A DNA stretch of 64,000 bases from Candidatus Rifleibacteriota bacterium (GCA_024710355.1 JANJUX010000016.1:1-64000), one strand, 5' to 3'; counted from the first letter of the stretch, positions 54,005 through 63,379 are shown. The notes: generated by a model from the sequence alone, not told the origin. Numbers and translations: made by a program.

Positions 54005-55813
54005 ATGCTTTCCCCGGCCACAATCACCCATCGGTGTCGAATGCAGGCTTTCTGCGCCCTGCTGTTCATGTTATTCGCCATAACCGGCTTAACAGCAGCA
54101 GAAACGAGCCACTCCGGCCTGCCGATCGTCAACATGCAGCTGAAATGGAAACACCAGTTTCAGTTTGCCGGCTATTACGCTGCCGTCGAAAAGGGCTTTT
54201 ATCGTGAAGAAGGTTTCGAAGTCAATCTCATCGAGGCCCCTGAAACCGGTGAACCAGCCCTTGAAGTCATTAACGGCCGGGCTGAATTTGGTACAACCGG
54301 CCCTGACATTCTGCTGCAACGCGCCAAGGGACACCCGGTCGTCGCCCTGGCAGTCTTTTTTCAGCATTCGCCAATGGTTCTGCTGGCGCGCAAAGAGTCC
54401 GGTATCAACAGCATTCACGATCTGGCCGGCAAAAAAGTCATGGTCGAGCACGCGTCTGCCGAACTTGAGGCATATTTTCAGGTTGAACAGCTCACCCCCG
54501 ATAAATATACACGCCTCGCCCACACCCATACCCCCGATGATTTCATTTCCGGCAGGGTTGACGCCATTTCGGCCTACAGCAGCGATGAGCCTTTTTTGAT
54601 CAGCGAATCTGGCTGCGAATACATAACACTGAGCCCGAGATCGGCAGGCATAGATTTTTATGGCGACCTGCTTTTTACGACGCAGCAGCAGATAGACAAT
54701 AACCCCGAACGGGTAAAAGCCTTCATCAGAGCCTCAAAACGTGGCTGGGAATACGCCCTGCAGCACCCCGAAGAGATTATCGACCTGATTCTGGCAAAGT
54801 ATTCAACACGTCACAGCCGCGAACACCTGCTTTTCGAAGCCCGCGAAACCCAACGCCTCGTTTTTGCCAAAATCGTCGAAGTCGGCTACATGAACCCCGG
54901 CCGCTGGCGCTTTATCGCCGATACTTATGCCTCGCTCGGCATGATGCCCAAAGACTACTCACTGTCTGGCTTTCTTTACGACCCAGACCCGACGATTGAC
55001 CTGCGGCGAATCTACAATATCGCCATTACCATCTTTGTCATCATGATTCTGGCCTTCAATTTTGCCTTGTCACACCTGGTCAAAAAACGCACCCGACAAC
55101 TTTCAATCGCCAAAGAAAACGCCGAAGCCGCCAACCGCGCCAAATCACAGTTTCTCGCCAACATGAGCCATGAACTGCGTACACCGCTGAATGGTGTCAT
55201 AGGCTTCACCGAGCTTCTCGTCAGTTCACCGCTCGACACTGTGCAACGACAGTATGCCCAGAATGCCAACATCTCAGCCCATGCCCTGCTCGGCATCATC
55301 AACAACATTCTCGACTTCTCGAAAATAGAAGCCGGCAGAATCGACCTTGAAACCATCAAAACAGATCTGGTCAGACTGCTGGAACAAACCATTTCGATAA
55401 TCAGATGTCAGGCCGAAAAAAAGGGGCTCGAACTCCTGCTCAACATCCCACCGGAAACCCCCAGATTCATTTTTTCTGACCCGATCAGGCTCGGGCAGGT
55501 TCTCATAAACCTGCTGGGTAATGCCGCCAAATTTACAGAAAAAGGCGAAATCGAACTGCGAATAGATTTCAAGCCAGAAAGCGACACCACCGGCTATTTT
55601 AACTTTTTCGTGCGTGATACCGGTATCGGTATCGAAAAGCACGACCGCGAAAACATCTTCAAGGAATTCACCCAGGCAGACAGCTCGGCCACCCGCAAAT
55701 TTGGTGGCACCGGCCTGGGTTTGACAATTTCCCGCACACTCGTCGAAAAAATGGGCGGTAAAATCGACTTTGTCTCCGAACAGGCAAGGGAAGCATGTTC
55801 TTCTTTTCTCTGA
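54005..55813 (+). CDS. NMT1/THI5-like periplasmic domain fused to histidine kinase (5' part of a frameshifted hybrid kinase)
   Basis: NMQLKWKHQFQFAGYYAAVEKGFYREEGFEVNLIEA..., TM, H-box SQFLANMSHELRTPLNGVIGFTELL, GLGLTISRTLVEKMGGKIDFVSEQ then out-of-frame AREACSSFL*. Confidence 0.93.
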   Translation: MLSPATITHRCRMQAFCALLFMLFAITGLTAAETSHSGLPIVNMQLKWKHQFQFAGYYAAVEKGFYREEGFEVNLIEAPETGEPALEVINGRAEFGTTGPDILLQRAKGHPVVALAVFFQHSPMVLLARKESGINSIHDLAGKKVMVEHASAELEAYFQVEQLTPDKYTRLAHTHTPDDFISGRVDAISAYSSDEPFLISESGCEYITLSPRSAGIDFYGDLLFTTQQQIDNNPERVKAFIRASKRGWEYALQHPEEIIDLILAKYSTRHSREHLLFEARETQRLVFAKIVEVGYMNPGRWRFIADTYASLGMMPKDYSLSGFLYDPDPTIDLRRIYNIAITIFVIMILAFNFALSHLVKKRTRQLSIAKENAEAANRAKSQFLANMSHELRTPLNGVIGFTELLVSSPLDTVQRQYAQNANISAHALLGIINNILDFSKIEAGRIDLETIKTDLVRLLEQTISIIRCQAEKKGLELLLNIPPETPRFIFSDPIRLGQVLINLLGNAAKFTEKGEIELRIDFKPESDTTGYFNFFVRDTGIGIEKHDRENIFKEFTQADSSATRKFGGTGLGLTISRTLVEKMGGKIDFVSEQAREACSSFL

Positions 55814-56676
55814 AATGCCGATTTGAGAACGGTGATCCCCCCGCCACGAAAGACATTGCGGGCATAAAAAAAATCCTGCTTATCGATGACAACATCGATA
55901 ATCTGACGATATTACGCCGCACCCTCGAGCACTGGCAGATCGATGCCCACACATGTCTCAGCGGCAAAGATGCACTCAAAAAGCTTGGCGGCGGTGAAAC
56001 CTTTGACGTAATCATAATCGATTACATGATGCCAGAAATGAACGGCATTGAAACCATCAGGCAGATCCGGCAGAAATACACCGAAAACGGCAGCAGACAG
56101 CCATTCATTCTTCTCTACAGTTCAATTGATAATTCCACAGTCTCAGAAGAATGCAAGAGTCTCAACGTGCAGCTCAAACTGGTCAAGCCGGTCAGGGCCG
56201 ACGATCTCTTTGCCTGCCTCAGCCAGATTTCACAAACACCGACTCAAGCAGCGCAGGTGACCGCCCGCCCTGAATCTCTCACTAATGTCAAAAAATGTCC
56301 GCACGTCCTGATCGTTGAAGACGTTGCCATGAACCGCATTCTCGTCTGTGAACTCGTAAAAAAACTCATCCCCGACTCAGTCGTTGTCGAAGCGGTAAAT
56401 GGCCGCGAAGCCATTGACCGCTTTCAGCACAATAAATTTGACCTGATTTTTATGGATATTCAGATGCCGGTTCTCGACGGTTATTCAGCCAGTCGCGAAA
56501 TCAGAAGAATCGAAATATCTTCAGCTGCGGCAAGAACCCCGATAATCGCACTCACCGCCAGTGCTATCAAAGGCGAATACGAAAAATGCGTTGCCGCCGG
56601 CATGGATGAATTCATCACCAAACCCGTCGACCCGCATCATTTCACCAGAATTTTCCAGACTTATCTAAAGATGTAA
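55795..56676 (+). CDS. Tandem receiver domains (3' part of the same hybrid kinase)
   Basis: MFFFSLKC continues the kinase end; receivers ILLIDDNIDNLTILRRTLEHW...IIIDYMMPEMNG and VLIVEDVAMNRILVCELVKK...LIFMDIQMPVLDG. Confidence 0.92.
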   Translation: MFFFSLKCRFENGDPPATKDIAGIKKILLIDDNIDNLTILRRTLEHWQIDAHTCLSGKDALKKLGGGETFDVIIIDYMMPEMNGIETIRQIRQKYTENGSRQPFILLYSSIDNSTVSEECKSLNVQLKLVKPVRADDLFACLSQISQTPTQAAQVTARPESLTNVKKCPHVLIVEDVAMNRILVCELVKKLIPDSVVVEAVNGREAIDRFQHNKFDLIFMDIQMPVLDGYSASREIRRIEISSAAARTPIIALTASAIKGEYEKCVAAGMDEFITKPVDPHHFTRIFQTYLKM

Positions 56677-56677
56677 C

Positions 56678-56726
56678 AACAAAAGAACCGCCCCGCAAAC
56701 CTGGTCTGCGGGGCGGTTCTTTTGTT
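56678..56726. terminator. Strong bidirectional rho-independent terminator
   Basis: Perfect 20-bp stem AACAAAAGAACCGCCCCGCA-type arm 56678-56697 and 56707-56726 with 9-nt loop AACCTGGTC; flanking A/T tracts. Confidence 0.9.
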
Positions 56727-56749
56727 TGATTCAGATCTTATCGCGGGAT

Positions 56750-57133
56750 TCAGAGATTGCCATGAACCTGCAGAAACTTAACTCTTTCGTTGAGAGAGAT
56801 TTCTACCTGATAACCCAGGTCTCTGTAAGTACCCTGGCTGGCTTTGTATGATTCAACGACGGCGCGGGCGGCTTCGACTTCTTTAGCGGTTTCGATGCTG
56901 CTGATTTCGGTGGTGATGGTTTTCCAGGCTTCGCCAAGGCGTTTGTTCATTTCACCAAACATCGGGTTGGTCCAGGGCTTGGGCATACCGGGGTGCATCA
57001 GATGATTGAGATATTCACCGGCATAAGCTGCAGTGTCCATGGCTTTTGACAAATTGCTGGTATTAAGGGCAAAAGCCGGCAGAGTCATTACCACAAGCAG
57101 AGCCACAAGCACGAGACGCATAATTTTATTCAT
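56750..57133 (-). CDS. Small secreted hypothetical protein
   Basis: MNKIMRLVLVALLVVMTLPAFALNTSN signal peptide; Met preceded by GGAGAAAAG-type RBS; no known domain. Confidence 0.75.
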   Translation of the reverse strand: MNKIMRLVLVALLVVMTLPAFALNTSNLSKAMDTAAYAGEYLNHLMHPGMPKPWTNPMFGEMNKRLGEAWKTITTEISSIETAKEVEAARAVVESYKASQGTYRDLGYQVEISLNERVKFLQVHGNL

Positions 57134-57335
57134 TTTCTTTTCTCCTGATGTTTTTAGTTGGTGACCGCTGTAAAGCAAAAGCCATGCCAACCCCACAACC
57201 AGCATCAGATAAAGTTTTTCCCGATTGTACCCCACAGCTATGTTAAAAATTTAACAAACCGGCCGCCGAAAACCCGGCAACCGCATTTGATTAAATTCTG
57301 CTCTGCAGAAATAAATAGATAATATTCAAATAAAC

Positions 57336-57364
57336 TTGCATTTTAATAGATTTTAATTTAAAAT
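57336..57364 (+). promoter_or_regulatory. Candidate sigma70-like promoter
   Basis: TTGCAT - 17 bp - TAAAAT, about 50 bp before the ATG of the DUF2087 gene. Confidence 0.55.
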
Positions 57365-57415
57365 ATCTATAAATAAACTGATATCACTATTATAAATCTA
57401 AAAGGAGCCAGAATT

Positions 57416-58171
57416 ATGAAACCCCACGACGACCTGTTCGACCTTCCGGTCGAAATTCTTAAACAGGGCTTCAACGAGCACGCCCAGCACCTCGAATGCC
57501 TGGCCTGCGGCCGTGAAATCGAAAAGGGCCTGGTCTACCGCGACGGCGAGACTCTCTATGAAGCGCACCGCTTCATGCAGCTGCATATCAGCCGCTCGCA
57601 TGGCTCGGTCTTCGATTTTCTGCTCGGGCTCGACAAAAAAAGCACCGGCCTGTCTGAGCATCAGACCGAGCTGCTGAAACGCTTTTATAAAGGACTTTCC
57701 GACCAGCAGATTCAACAGGAAATGCAGATAGGCAGTATTTCAACCATCCGCAACCACCGCTTCTCACTCAAAGAAAAAGAAAGGCAGGCTAAAATGTTTC
57801 TAACCCTGATGACACTCCTGCGCGAGCGCGAAAACGAAAAACCCCGCTACGTCCAACCGCACGAAACCGCAACCATGGTCGATGACCGCTACAAAGTCAC
57901 CGAAGAGGAAAGCGAAAAGCTGCTGAAAAAGTATTTCCCCGATGGTTTGAACGGACCACTCAAGACCTTCGTGCTGAAAGAAAAATGCAAACTCGTTGTG
58001 TTGCGCCATATCGCACAGCGCTTCGAGCTAAACCGCATCTACAATGAAAAAGAAATCAACGCCATACTGCAGGAAGTCTACAGTGACTACGTGACCATCC
58101 GCCGCTACCTGATCGAATACGGTTTCATGGATCGCAAACCGGACTGCAGCGCCTACTGGCGCAAAAGCTGA
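57416..58171 (+). CDS. LuxR-like HTH and DUF2087 domain regulator
   Basis: LSEHQTELLKRFYKGLSDQQIQQEMQIGSISTIRNHRFSLKEKERQAK and KKYFPDGLNGPLKTFVLKEKCKLVVLRHIAQRFELNRIYNEKEINAILQEVYSDYVTIRRYLIEYGFMDRKPDCSAYW. Confidence 0.9.
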   Translation: MKPHDDLFDLPVEILKQGFNEHAQHLECLACGREIEKGLVYRDGETLYEAHRFMQLHISRSHGSVFDFLLGLDKKSTGLSEHQTELLKRFYKGLSDQQIQQEMQIGSISTIRNHRFSLKEKERQAKMFLTLMTLLRERENEKPRYVQPHETATMVDDRYKVTEEESEKLLKKYFPDGLNGPLKTFVLKEKCKLVVLRHIAQRFELNRIYNEKEINAILQEVYSDYVTIRRYLIEYGFMDRKPDCSAYWRKS

Positions 58172-58199
58172 TCTTGCAACGACCGACTGTCTGTAAAAC

Positions 58200-58230
58200 A
58201 ACCGGGCCGGGAAACTGGCCCGGTTTTCTT
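58200..58230. terminator. Rho-independent terminator between convergent genes
   Basis: AACCGGGCC gggaaact GGCCCGGTT ttcttttc. Confidence 0.8.
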
Positions 58231-58231
58231 T

Positions 58232-59203
58232 TCAGATGCGGGCAACAGCAAGAAATACCGCATGCAGTGAGATTATTAAGACAACGAACACGGTACGCGC
58301 CTTTTCTTTGCCCAGCAACGGCAGGCTGTAACCGATCTGTCCGCTGTGACAAGCCGAAACGCAATCGCCGCAAAGCGTGCATGATCGCCCAACCCGCCGT
58401 TTCAGAATATTATCGCGTTCGAGAGCCGAATAACGGCAGACACGCCGGCACTGCATACAGGCGGTGCAACCGGCTTCTATGCGCATGCGCCATGGCGAGA
58501 AATACCCCAGCCAATTGCCAAGCAACCCCATCGGGCAAAATGCCGTACAATGCGCCATCAGCCCCAGCCGCCGCGAAGCCGCCAGCATGATTCCGACCCC
58601 GGCCAGACCGAAAACCGCCGCCAACATAAGCGCCGTCTGCCGGCCAACCGCAAAATGGCGTAACAGAATGGCCACAGCAACAACCAGAAACAGAATGCCA
58701 TGACGGGCCCGCGACCACCAGCCGGGCAATCTGGCCGGTTCTCCACGGGCGCGACTGCAGAGGTCATCCCAGGCGCCGATATAACAAAGATGACTGCACC
58801 AGGCAGTGCCGACCAGCAGCAGCGTTATCGTAAACAGAACCGGCATGAAAAAGTCGCTGCCGCGGTAGATTGGCCCGGCAATTATCAGAGCGGGTATCGG
58901 CAGGTGCAGTTTGCCGGTCATGAGCAGTCGCTCGATACCAGCAAGCCCAAGAAACAGCTGTAGAAAAAAGACCAGCGAAAACAGCAGCCAGATACGCGGC
59001 CGGAGACGTCGGGCCGCCATCGGGTCAGTCATGCGCCCGGCAAGCCAGCCGGCATAGACGGCCATGATTATAATCTGCACCCAACCGGCACCAACATAAA
59101 AGCGCTCGGCCAGAAGCAGCGGCAGTTGAGGAAAAACCTGCACCGGCACCAGCAACAGCGCGGTGAGAACAGACGCTGCCGGCCCGATCAGCCGCGAATT
59201 CAT
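58232..59203 (-). CDS. NapH-like polytopic 4Fe-4S membrane protein (polyferredoxin)
   Basis: Multiple TM segments; CTACMQCRRVCRYSALERDNILKRRVGRSCTLCGDCVSACHSGQIGY. Confidence 0.88.
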   Translation of the reverse strand: MNSRLIGPAASVLTALLLVPVQVFPQLPLLLAERFYVGAGWVQIIIMAVYAGWLAGRMTDPMAARRLRPRIWLLFSLVFFLQLFLGLAGIERLLMTGKLHLPIPALIIAGPIYRGSDFFMPVLFTITLLLVGTAWCSHLCYIGAWDDLCSRARGEPARLPGWWSRARHGILFLVVAVAILLRHFAVGRQTALMLAAVFGLAGVGIMLAASRRLGLMAHCTAFCPMGLLGNWLGYFSPWRMRIEAGCTACMQCRRVCRYSALERDNILKRRVGRSCTLCGDCVSACHSGQIGYSLPLLGKEKARTVFVVLIISLHAVFLAVARI

Positions 59204-59979
59204 GCGGTGGCTGGTTCAGCCTGCTGCCTTCCGGCCAGGTAGTAGCCGCCGCCAAGCACCAAGGCGCCGCCGAGAAGATTGCCCAGACCAACCACGCCCA
59301 GATTATAAATATACCCGGCCATGGTGACTTCAGGGCCCGGAGCGGCCAGCAGACCGATTGTCAGAACCGTCATATTGGCGATGCTGTGCTCAAAACCACT
59401 GGTAATGAAAGCAAACAGACACCACCAGATCATGATCAGCTTTGCCGTTTCTTCTTTGAGCTTCAGGCTACAGAGAACCGCAAGACAGACAAGAATATTA
59501 CACAGAAAGCCCTGAAAAAACAGACTCATAAACGGCGCCGACATTTTAGCCGCCGAAACCGTACCGGCAAAGGCACCAGTCGAACCGGCAGCGCGGCCGC
59601 CAAGATAAAACAAGACCGAAACGAGAATGGCCCCGGCCCAGTTGCCGAACCACGACCAGATCCAGATACGCACACTGTCGCTCCAGGGCACTTTACCGTC
59701 AAGACTGGCCGCGGTCATGATCATGTTATTGCCGGTAAACAGCTCTGAACCGGCCATGATCACCAGACTCAGAGCAATGCCGAAGCTGACGCCCATCAGT
59801 GTTTTCGTTAACGGGTCAGCACCCATCTGCCCGCCAATAGTAAGAATCAGAATGATACCGAGGCCGACGTAGAGACCGGCCAGCATCGAAACGATAAAAT
59901 ATCTGAGTCGGCCGCCGTTAAGCAGCTGAACTTTGGCAAGAGCCATTGCTACCATTTTCTGAAGGGTTTCCTGATACAT
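59200..59979 (-). CDS. Formate/nitrite transporter family channel (possible hydrosulfide channel)
   Basis: FNT signatures MAGSELFTGNNMIMTAASLDGKVPW, FQGFLCNILVCLAVLCSLKLKEETAKLIMIWWCLFAFITSGFEHSIANM; genetic link to asr. Confidence 0.95.
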   Translation of the reverse strand: MYQETLQKMVAMALAKVQLLNGGRLRYFIVSMLAGLYVGLGIILILTIGGQMGADPLTKTLMGVSFGIALSLVIMAGSELFTGNNMIMTAASLDGKVPWSDSVRIWIWSWFGNWAGAILVSVLFYLGGRAAGSTGAFAGTVSAAKMSAPFMSLFFQGFLCNILVCLAVLCSLKLKEETAKLIMIWWCLFAFITSGFEHSIANMTVLTIGLLAAPGPEVTMAGYIYNLGVVGLGNLLGGALVLGGGYYLAGRQQAEPATA

Positions 59980-60020
59980 GCGACTCCTTATTATTACTTA
60001 TTTTTTTTTGCGATCCGGGT

Positions 60021-61025
60021 CTATTTCGTGGTCTTCAGATTCGCGTCGTTGAGCGTGTTGTACCCGGGCCACTGAATCGTCTTTGCCAGGCGCGCTTCGG
60101 TGTTCAAAACCACGCCCTGAAGCACCTCGTCGCGAAAGACATTAAAACCAGTGCGGTCAACGATGTAGCCGATGTGTTCCTTCGGCAGGCAGCGCAGAAT
60201 GTAGCGGTCGACATAAGCCATGGTATTGGCGATGACCTTCGTCACCACTTCTTCGTTTACCCGGTCGAGAAACGGCATGGCCAGACGCGGGTTCTTCTTG
60301 CCGGTGCGGCCCATGACCAGCAGGCGGTAGTATTTGCCGGGCTTGCGGGTCCAGGCCGAGGTCGGGCATGCGAGCACACACTCGCCACAGCCGATACAGC
60401 GACGCTCATCGCGCACCACTTTGCTGCCGTTCATTTCAATTGCTCCGGTGACCTTGCGTTGACAGGCCTTAGCACAGGCTTCGCAGCCAATGCACTGGTC
60501 GTAGTCGTATTCCGGAATACAGATTGCGATAATACCGAAATCCTGCATGTGCGCCTTTATACAGTCGTTCGGGCAACCGGTGATCGCGATCTTGGTATGA
60601 AAATCATGCGGGTAGACAACCGCTTCGATGCGCTGTGCCAACCCCGTCGTATCGGTGTTGGCAAACGGGCAGGTACGGTTGCCGATGCAGGCCGAGATAT
60701 TGCGCATGCCGGCCGCCGGGTAACCTGCCGCCGGGTTGTCGATCTTGACCCCATGTTCGAGCTCGAGCTCTTCGATCAAAGGTCTGAGAGCCGCATTGAC
60801 TTCGGCCATCTTCTCGAACGGTATGTTCGGAATTTCAAAACCCTGACGTGTGGTTATATGCAGGTTGCCATCACCGAATTGCTCGGCAATTCTGGCAATC
60901 CGGGCAATCTGCGAGGCATTGAGATGCCCGCCCGGCACCCTGATTCTGATTGCTGTATGGTTGCGGCGCTTGGTGATTCTGAAAGCGTTTTTGGTAACGG
61001 TTTTTCTGTTCAGATCGAGTGACAT
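60021..61025 (-). CDS. asrC: Anaerobic sulfite reductase subunit C
   Basis: Siroheme/Fe-S motifs CIGNRTCPFANTDT...ITGCPNDCIKAHMQDFG and two ferredoxin motifs CIGCEACAKACQRKV, CIGCGECVLACPTSAW. Confidence 0.95.
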   Translation of the reverse strand: MSLDLNRKTVTKNAFRITKRRNHTAIRIRVPGGHLNASQIARIARIAEQFGDGNLHITTRQGFEIPNIPFEKMAEVNAALRPLIEELELEHGVKIDNPAAGYPAAGMRNISACIGNRTCPFANTDTTGLAQRIEAVVYPHDFHTKIAITGCPNDCIKAHMQDFGIIAICIPEYDYDQCIGCEACAKACQRKVTGAIEMNGSKVVRDERRCIGCGECVLACPTSAWTRKPGKYYRLLVMGRTGKKNPRLAMPFLDRVNEEVVTKVIANTMAYVDRYILRCLPKEHIGYIVDRTGFNVFRDEVLQGVVLNTEARLAKTIQWPGYNTLNDANLKTTK

Positions 61026-61035
61026 GGTTTACCTC

Positions 61036-61830
61036 TCAGTCGATAAGTGTCGCAGCGTGCGACAGGTTCATTACCGGGCCATCGACGCAGATATAGGTCG
61101 AATCGATCTTGCAATGCCCGCATTTGCCAAGTCCGCACGACATCAGGCGTTCAAATGAAACCCAGATATTTTCGACCGGTATGCCGAGAAGCCTGAATTC
61201 AGCAGTCGCGAACTTCATCATCACCGGCGGCCCGACAACGATAACCTGGTAGTTGTCAGGCAAATCCAGCTTCAGTCTGCGGATATGCTCGGTCACCAGG
61301 CCGGTGTCGCCGGTCCAGCCTTCCTGGGGCTTGTCGATCGTCAGGGTCATGTCGCATTTCTGCTCCCAGGCCTGAATATCTTCGGTAAACAATATGCTCT
61401 CTTTTGACTTGAAACCGGTTATCAGCTTCAGCGATTTAACCGGCAGCGTGCCGGCAACGATCTGGCTGATCAGCGGCCGCACCGGTGCCACGCCAGAGCC
61501 ACCTGCAACGATTATCAGATCGCTGTTGGCAAGCTTCTCGACCGGAAACCCGTGCCCGTAAGGCCCGCGAATAAACAGATTCTCACCGACTCTGAGGTTC
61601 TGAATCGCCCCGGTCAGACGCCCAACCGCGCGAATTGTGAACTGCAGCCAGTTTTTGCCATAATTACTGATCGAAATTGGCGCTTCGCCAATCTTTGGCA
61701 GCGATATCTGAAAAAACTGCCCCGGCACCATGTCGAGACTCGCATCGACCGTCATCGTGAATTCAACGTCGCTTTCACTGACAATCTTCGTGATTTTCAC
61801 CGGAAAAGGCTGATAGGGATTACCGCTCAT
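61036..61830 (-). CDS. asrB: Anaerobic sulfite reductase subunit B
   Basis: FAD/NAD reductase fold, IVAGGSGVAPVRPLISQIV, C-terminal CGLGKCGHCKI; overlaps asrA by 4 nt. Confidence 0.95.
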   Translation of the reverse strand: MSGNPYQPFPVKITKIVSESDVEFTMTVDASLDMVPGQFFQISLPKIGEAPISISNYGKNWLQFTIRAVGRLTGAIQNLRVGENLFIRGPYGHGFPVEKLANSDLIIVAGGSGVAPVRPLISQIVAGTLPVKSLKLITGFKSKESILFTEDIQAWEQKCDMTLTIDKPQEGWTGDTGLVTEHIRRLKLDLPDNYQVIVVGPPVMMKFATAEFRLLGIPVENIWVSFERLMSCGLGKCGHCKIDSTYICVDGPVMNLSHAATLID

Positions 61831-62852
61831 TTGTCGCTGCCCCCTTTGAGAGTTCGGCTGAGCTTGTTTATGCAGCTCGAAAACGAGATATATTCTGGGC
61901 AGACGTCGTCGCAGCGACCGCAGCCGACGCACATGTCGAACCCGAAGCGCTTTCTGAAATCATAAATCTTGTGAAAAGTCTTGAAACGCATGCGTTCGCC
62001 CTTGTTCTTGCGAAACGAGTGCCCGCCGGCCATGTCGGAAAAGCCATCGAGGTGACAGCCATCCCAGACGCGCCGCCGCTCACCGCACTGCCGACTGTCG
62101 GCATAAAAAAGATCGACGGTGCTGAAGCAGCTGCAGGTCACACACGAAGTGTTGCAGCGCCCGCAGGCAATACAGCGGCTGTCGTATTCTTCCCACATTT
62201 TGTGATTGAACATTTCGGCCGGCATCGTCTCGACGGTCGGCAGTTCGACCTGCTTGTCATTACCGCTGACAAATTCAGGGGAAAAGCTGCCGGCGCGGCC
62301 CTTCTGCCCGAACAGACCTGCGTAGCGATGATCTTTGACCTGCGCCGCAACCCGGTCGCCGGCAAAGCGCAGCGCCACTTCGTAGTTGTCGGTAGTGTTC
62401 GATTTCATGCTGACGCAGAAACAATTCTCGAATGATTCACGACATTCGATCATGAAAAAATGCAGACGCTGGCGCCGCCGCTGGTAATAAGGGTCAGCCT
62501 GGTCCCCGTTTTCGAGAAACATTTTGTCGAGGCGGGCAATGCCGTTGATATCACATGGCCGCAGCAGCACGATGATTTCGCCGTTCTCTTTAAGCTGCGG
62601 CTGACTGAATTCGTGATCGTTAAAATGAAAAATCGTTTCATCGGCCGGAAAAACCAGCGATTTTGGCGACAGGCTGCTCTTCTCGGCCAGCTCGAGCTCG
62701 TCCAATGACGCCAGTGGCGCATATCTGATCAGGTCGGTATCAGAAAAACGCCCGCGCCCGGCGAATCGCTTCGGGCCATAAATCTGATAAGTCTTCTGCA
62801 GCTCGGCAAAGACGGCGGCAAATTCTTTCCGCGAATAATCGTATGCTGACAT
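61827..62852 (-). CDS. asrA: Anaerobic sulfite reductase subunit A
   Basis: CIACGRCNTSCVTCSCFSTVD and CVGCGRCDDVCPEYISF; length and order asrA-asrB-asrC. Confidence 0.95.
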   Translation of the reverse strand: MSAYDYSRKEFAAVFAELQKTYQIYGPKRFAGRGRFSDTDLIRYAPLASLDELELAEKSSLSPKSLVFPADETIFHFNDHEFSQPQLKENGEIIVLLRPCDINGIARLDKMFLENGDQADPYYQRRRQRLHFFMIECRESFENCFCVSMKSNTTDNYEVALRFAGDRVAAQVKDHRYAGLFGQKGRAGSFSPEFVSGNDKQVELPTVETMPAEMFNHKMWEEYDSRCIACGRCNTSCVTCSCFSTVDLFYADSRQCGERRRVWDGCHLDGFSDMAGGHSFRKNKGERMRFKTFHKIYDFRKRFGFDMCVGCGRCDDVCPEYISFSSCINKLSRTLKGGSDK

Positions 62853-62863
62853 CTGCTGCTCCC

Positions 62864-63349
62864 TTAACGGTTTCTGGCGCGCCAGGCAGTCAGAGCATCG
62901 CTCAGTGCCTTGAAATGACCGACTTCTTCACCAATCAGGCGGTCAAGATCGGGTACCGATTTTTCGTTCAAAAGGCTGTATTTCACCGAGGTGTAGAAAA
63001 ACACCGAATTTTTCTCGATCAGCATGGCTTTTTCGAGTATTTCGGGGTAGGTATCGCCTTCTTCGATCTGGCATTCAGTCGATATGATACGGTCTGACGT
63101 CAGGGCCTGCAGGTAGGCGTCTGACTCTTCGTCAACTTCTGGCTGCCGCTCGTCGGAGCCCTTTTCGAATTCGGCAAGAATGTCGCTGAAATGCTTCGCA
63201 TGACCAGCTTCCATTTCGGCCAGCTGTGTCAGCAGGTTCATTTCGCTGCCTGATGCCATTTTGGCAGCATCTGCATAGAATCTGGCGCCGCGCATTTCAA
63301 GCTTAACAGCCGCCATCAACACGTCAAAGGTATTCAGTTTAATCTGCAT
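62864..63349 (-). CDS. Ferritin-like/rubrerythrin-type diiron protein lacking a rubredoxin domain
   Basis: AVKLEMRGARFYADAAKMA...LAEMEAGHAKHFSDIL...AMLIEKNSVFFYTSVK...LIGEEVGHFKAL: paired E...ExxH pattern. Confidence 0.88.
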   Translation of the reverse strand: MQIKLNTFDVLMAAVKLEMRGARFYADAAKMASGSEMNLLTQLAEMEAGHAKHFSDILAEFEKGSDERQPEVDEESDAYLQALTSDRIISTECQIEEGDTYPEILEKAMLIEKNSVFFYTSVKYSLLNEKSVPDLDRLIGEEVGHFKALSDALTAWRARNR

Positions 63350-63379
63350 TCCTTACCCCCCGTTGTGAATCTCTTCACT

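Noticed and set aside
55781-55797. Programmed -1 frameshift in the hybrid kinase
   Set aside because: No slippery heptamer or downstream stimulatory structure evident; a simple 1-nt deletion explains it.
57296-57310. TTCTGCtctGCAGAA hairpin as an operator
   Set aside because: Only 6-bp arms and a single occurrence; too short to claim.
59946-61022. 358-aa plus-strand ORF
   Set aside because: Antisense to asrC, which has diagnostic siroheme and Fe-S motifs.
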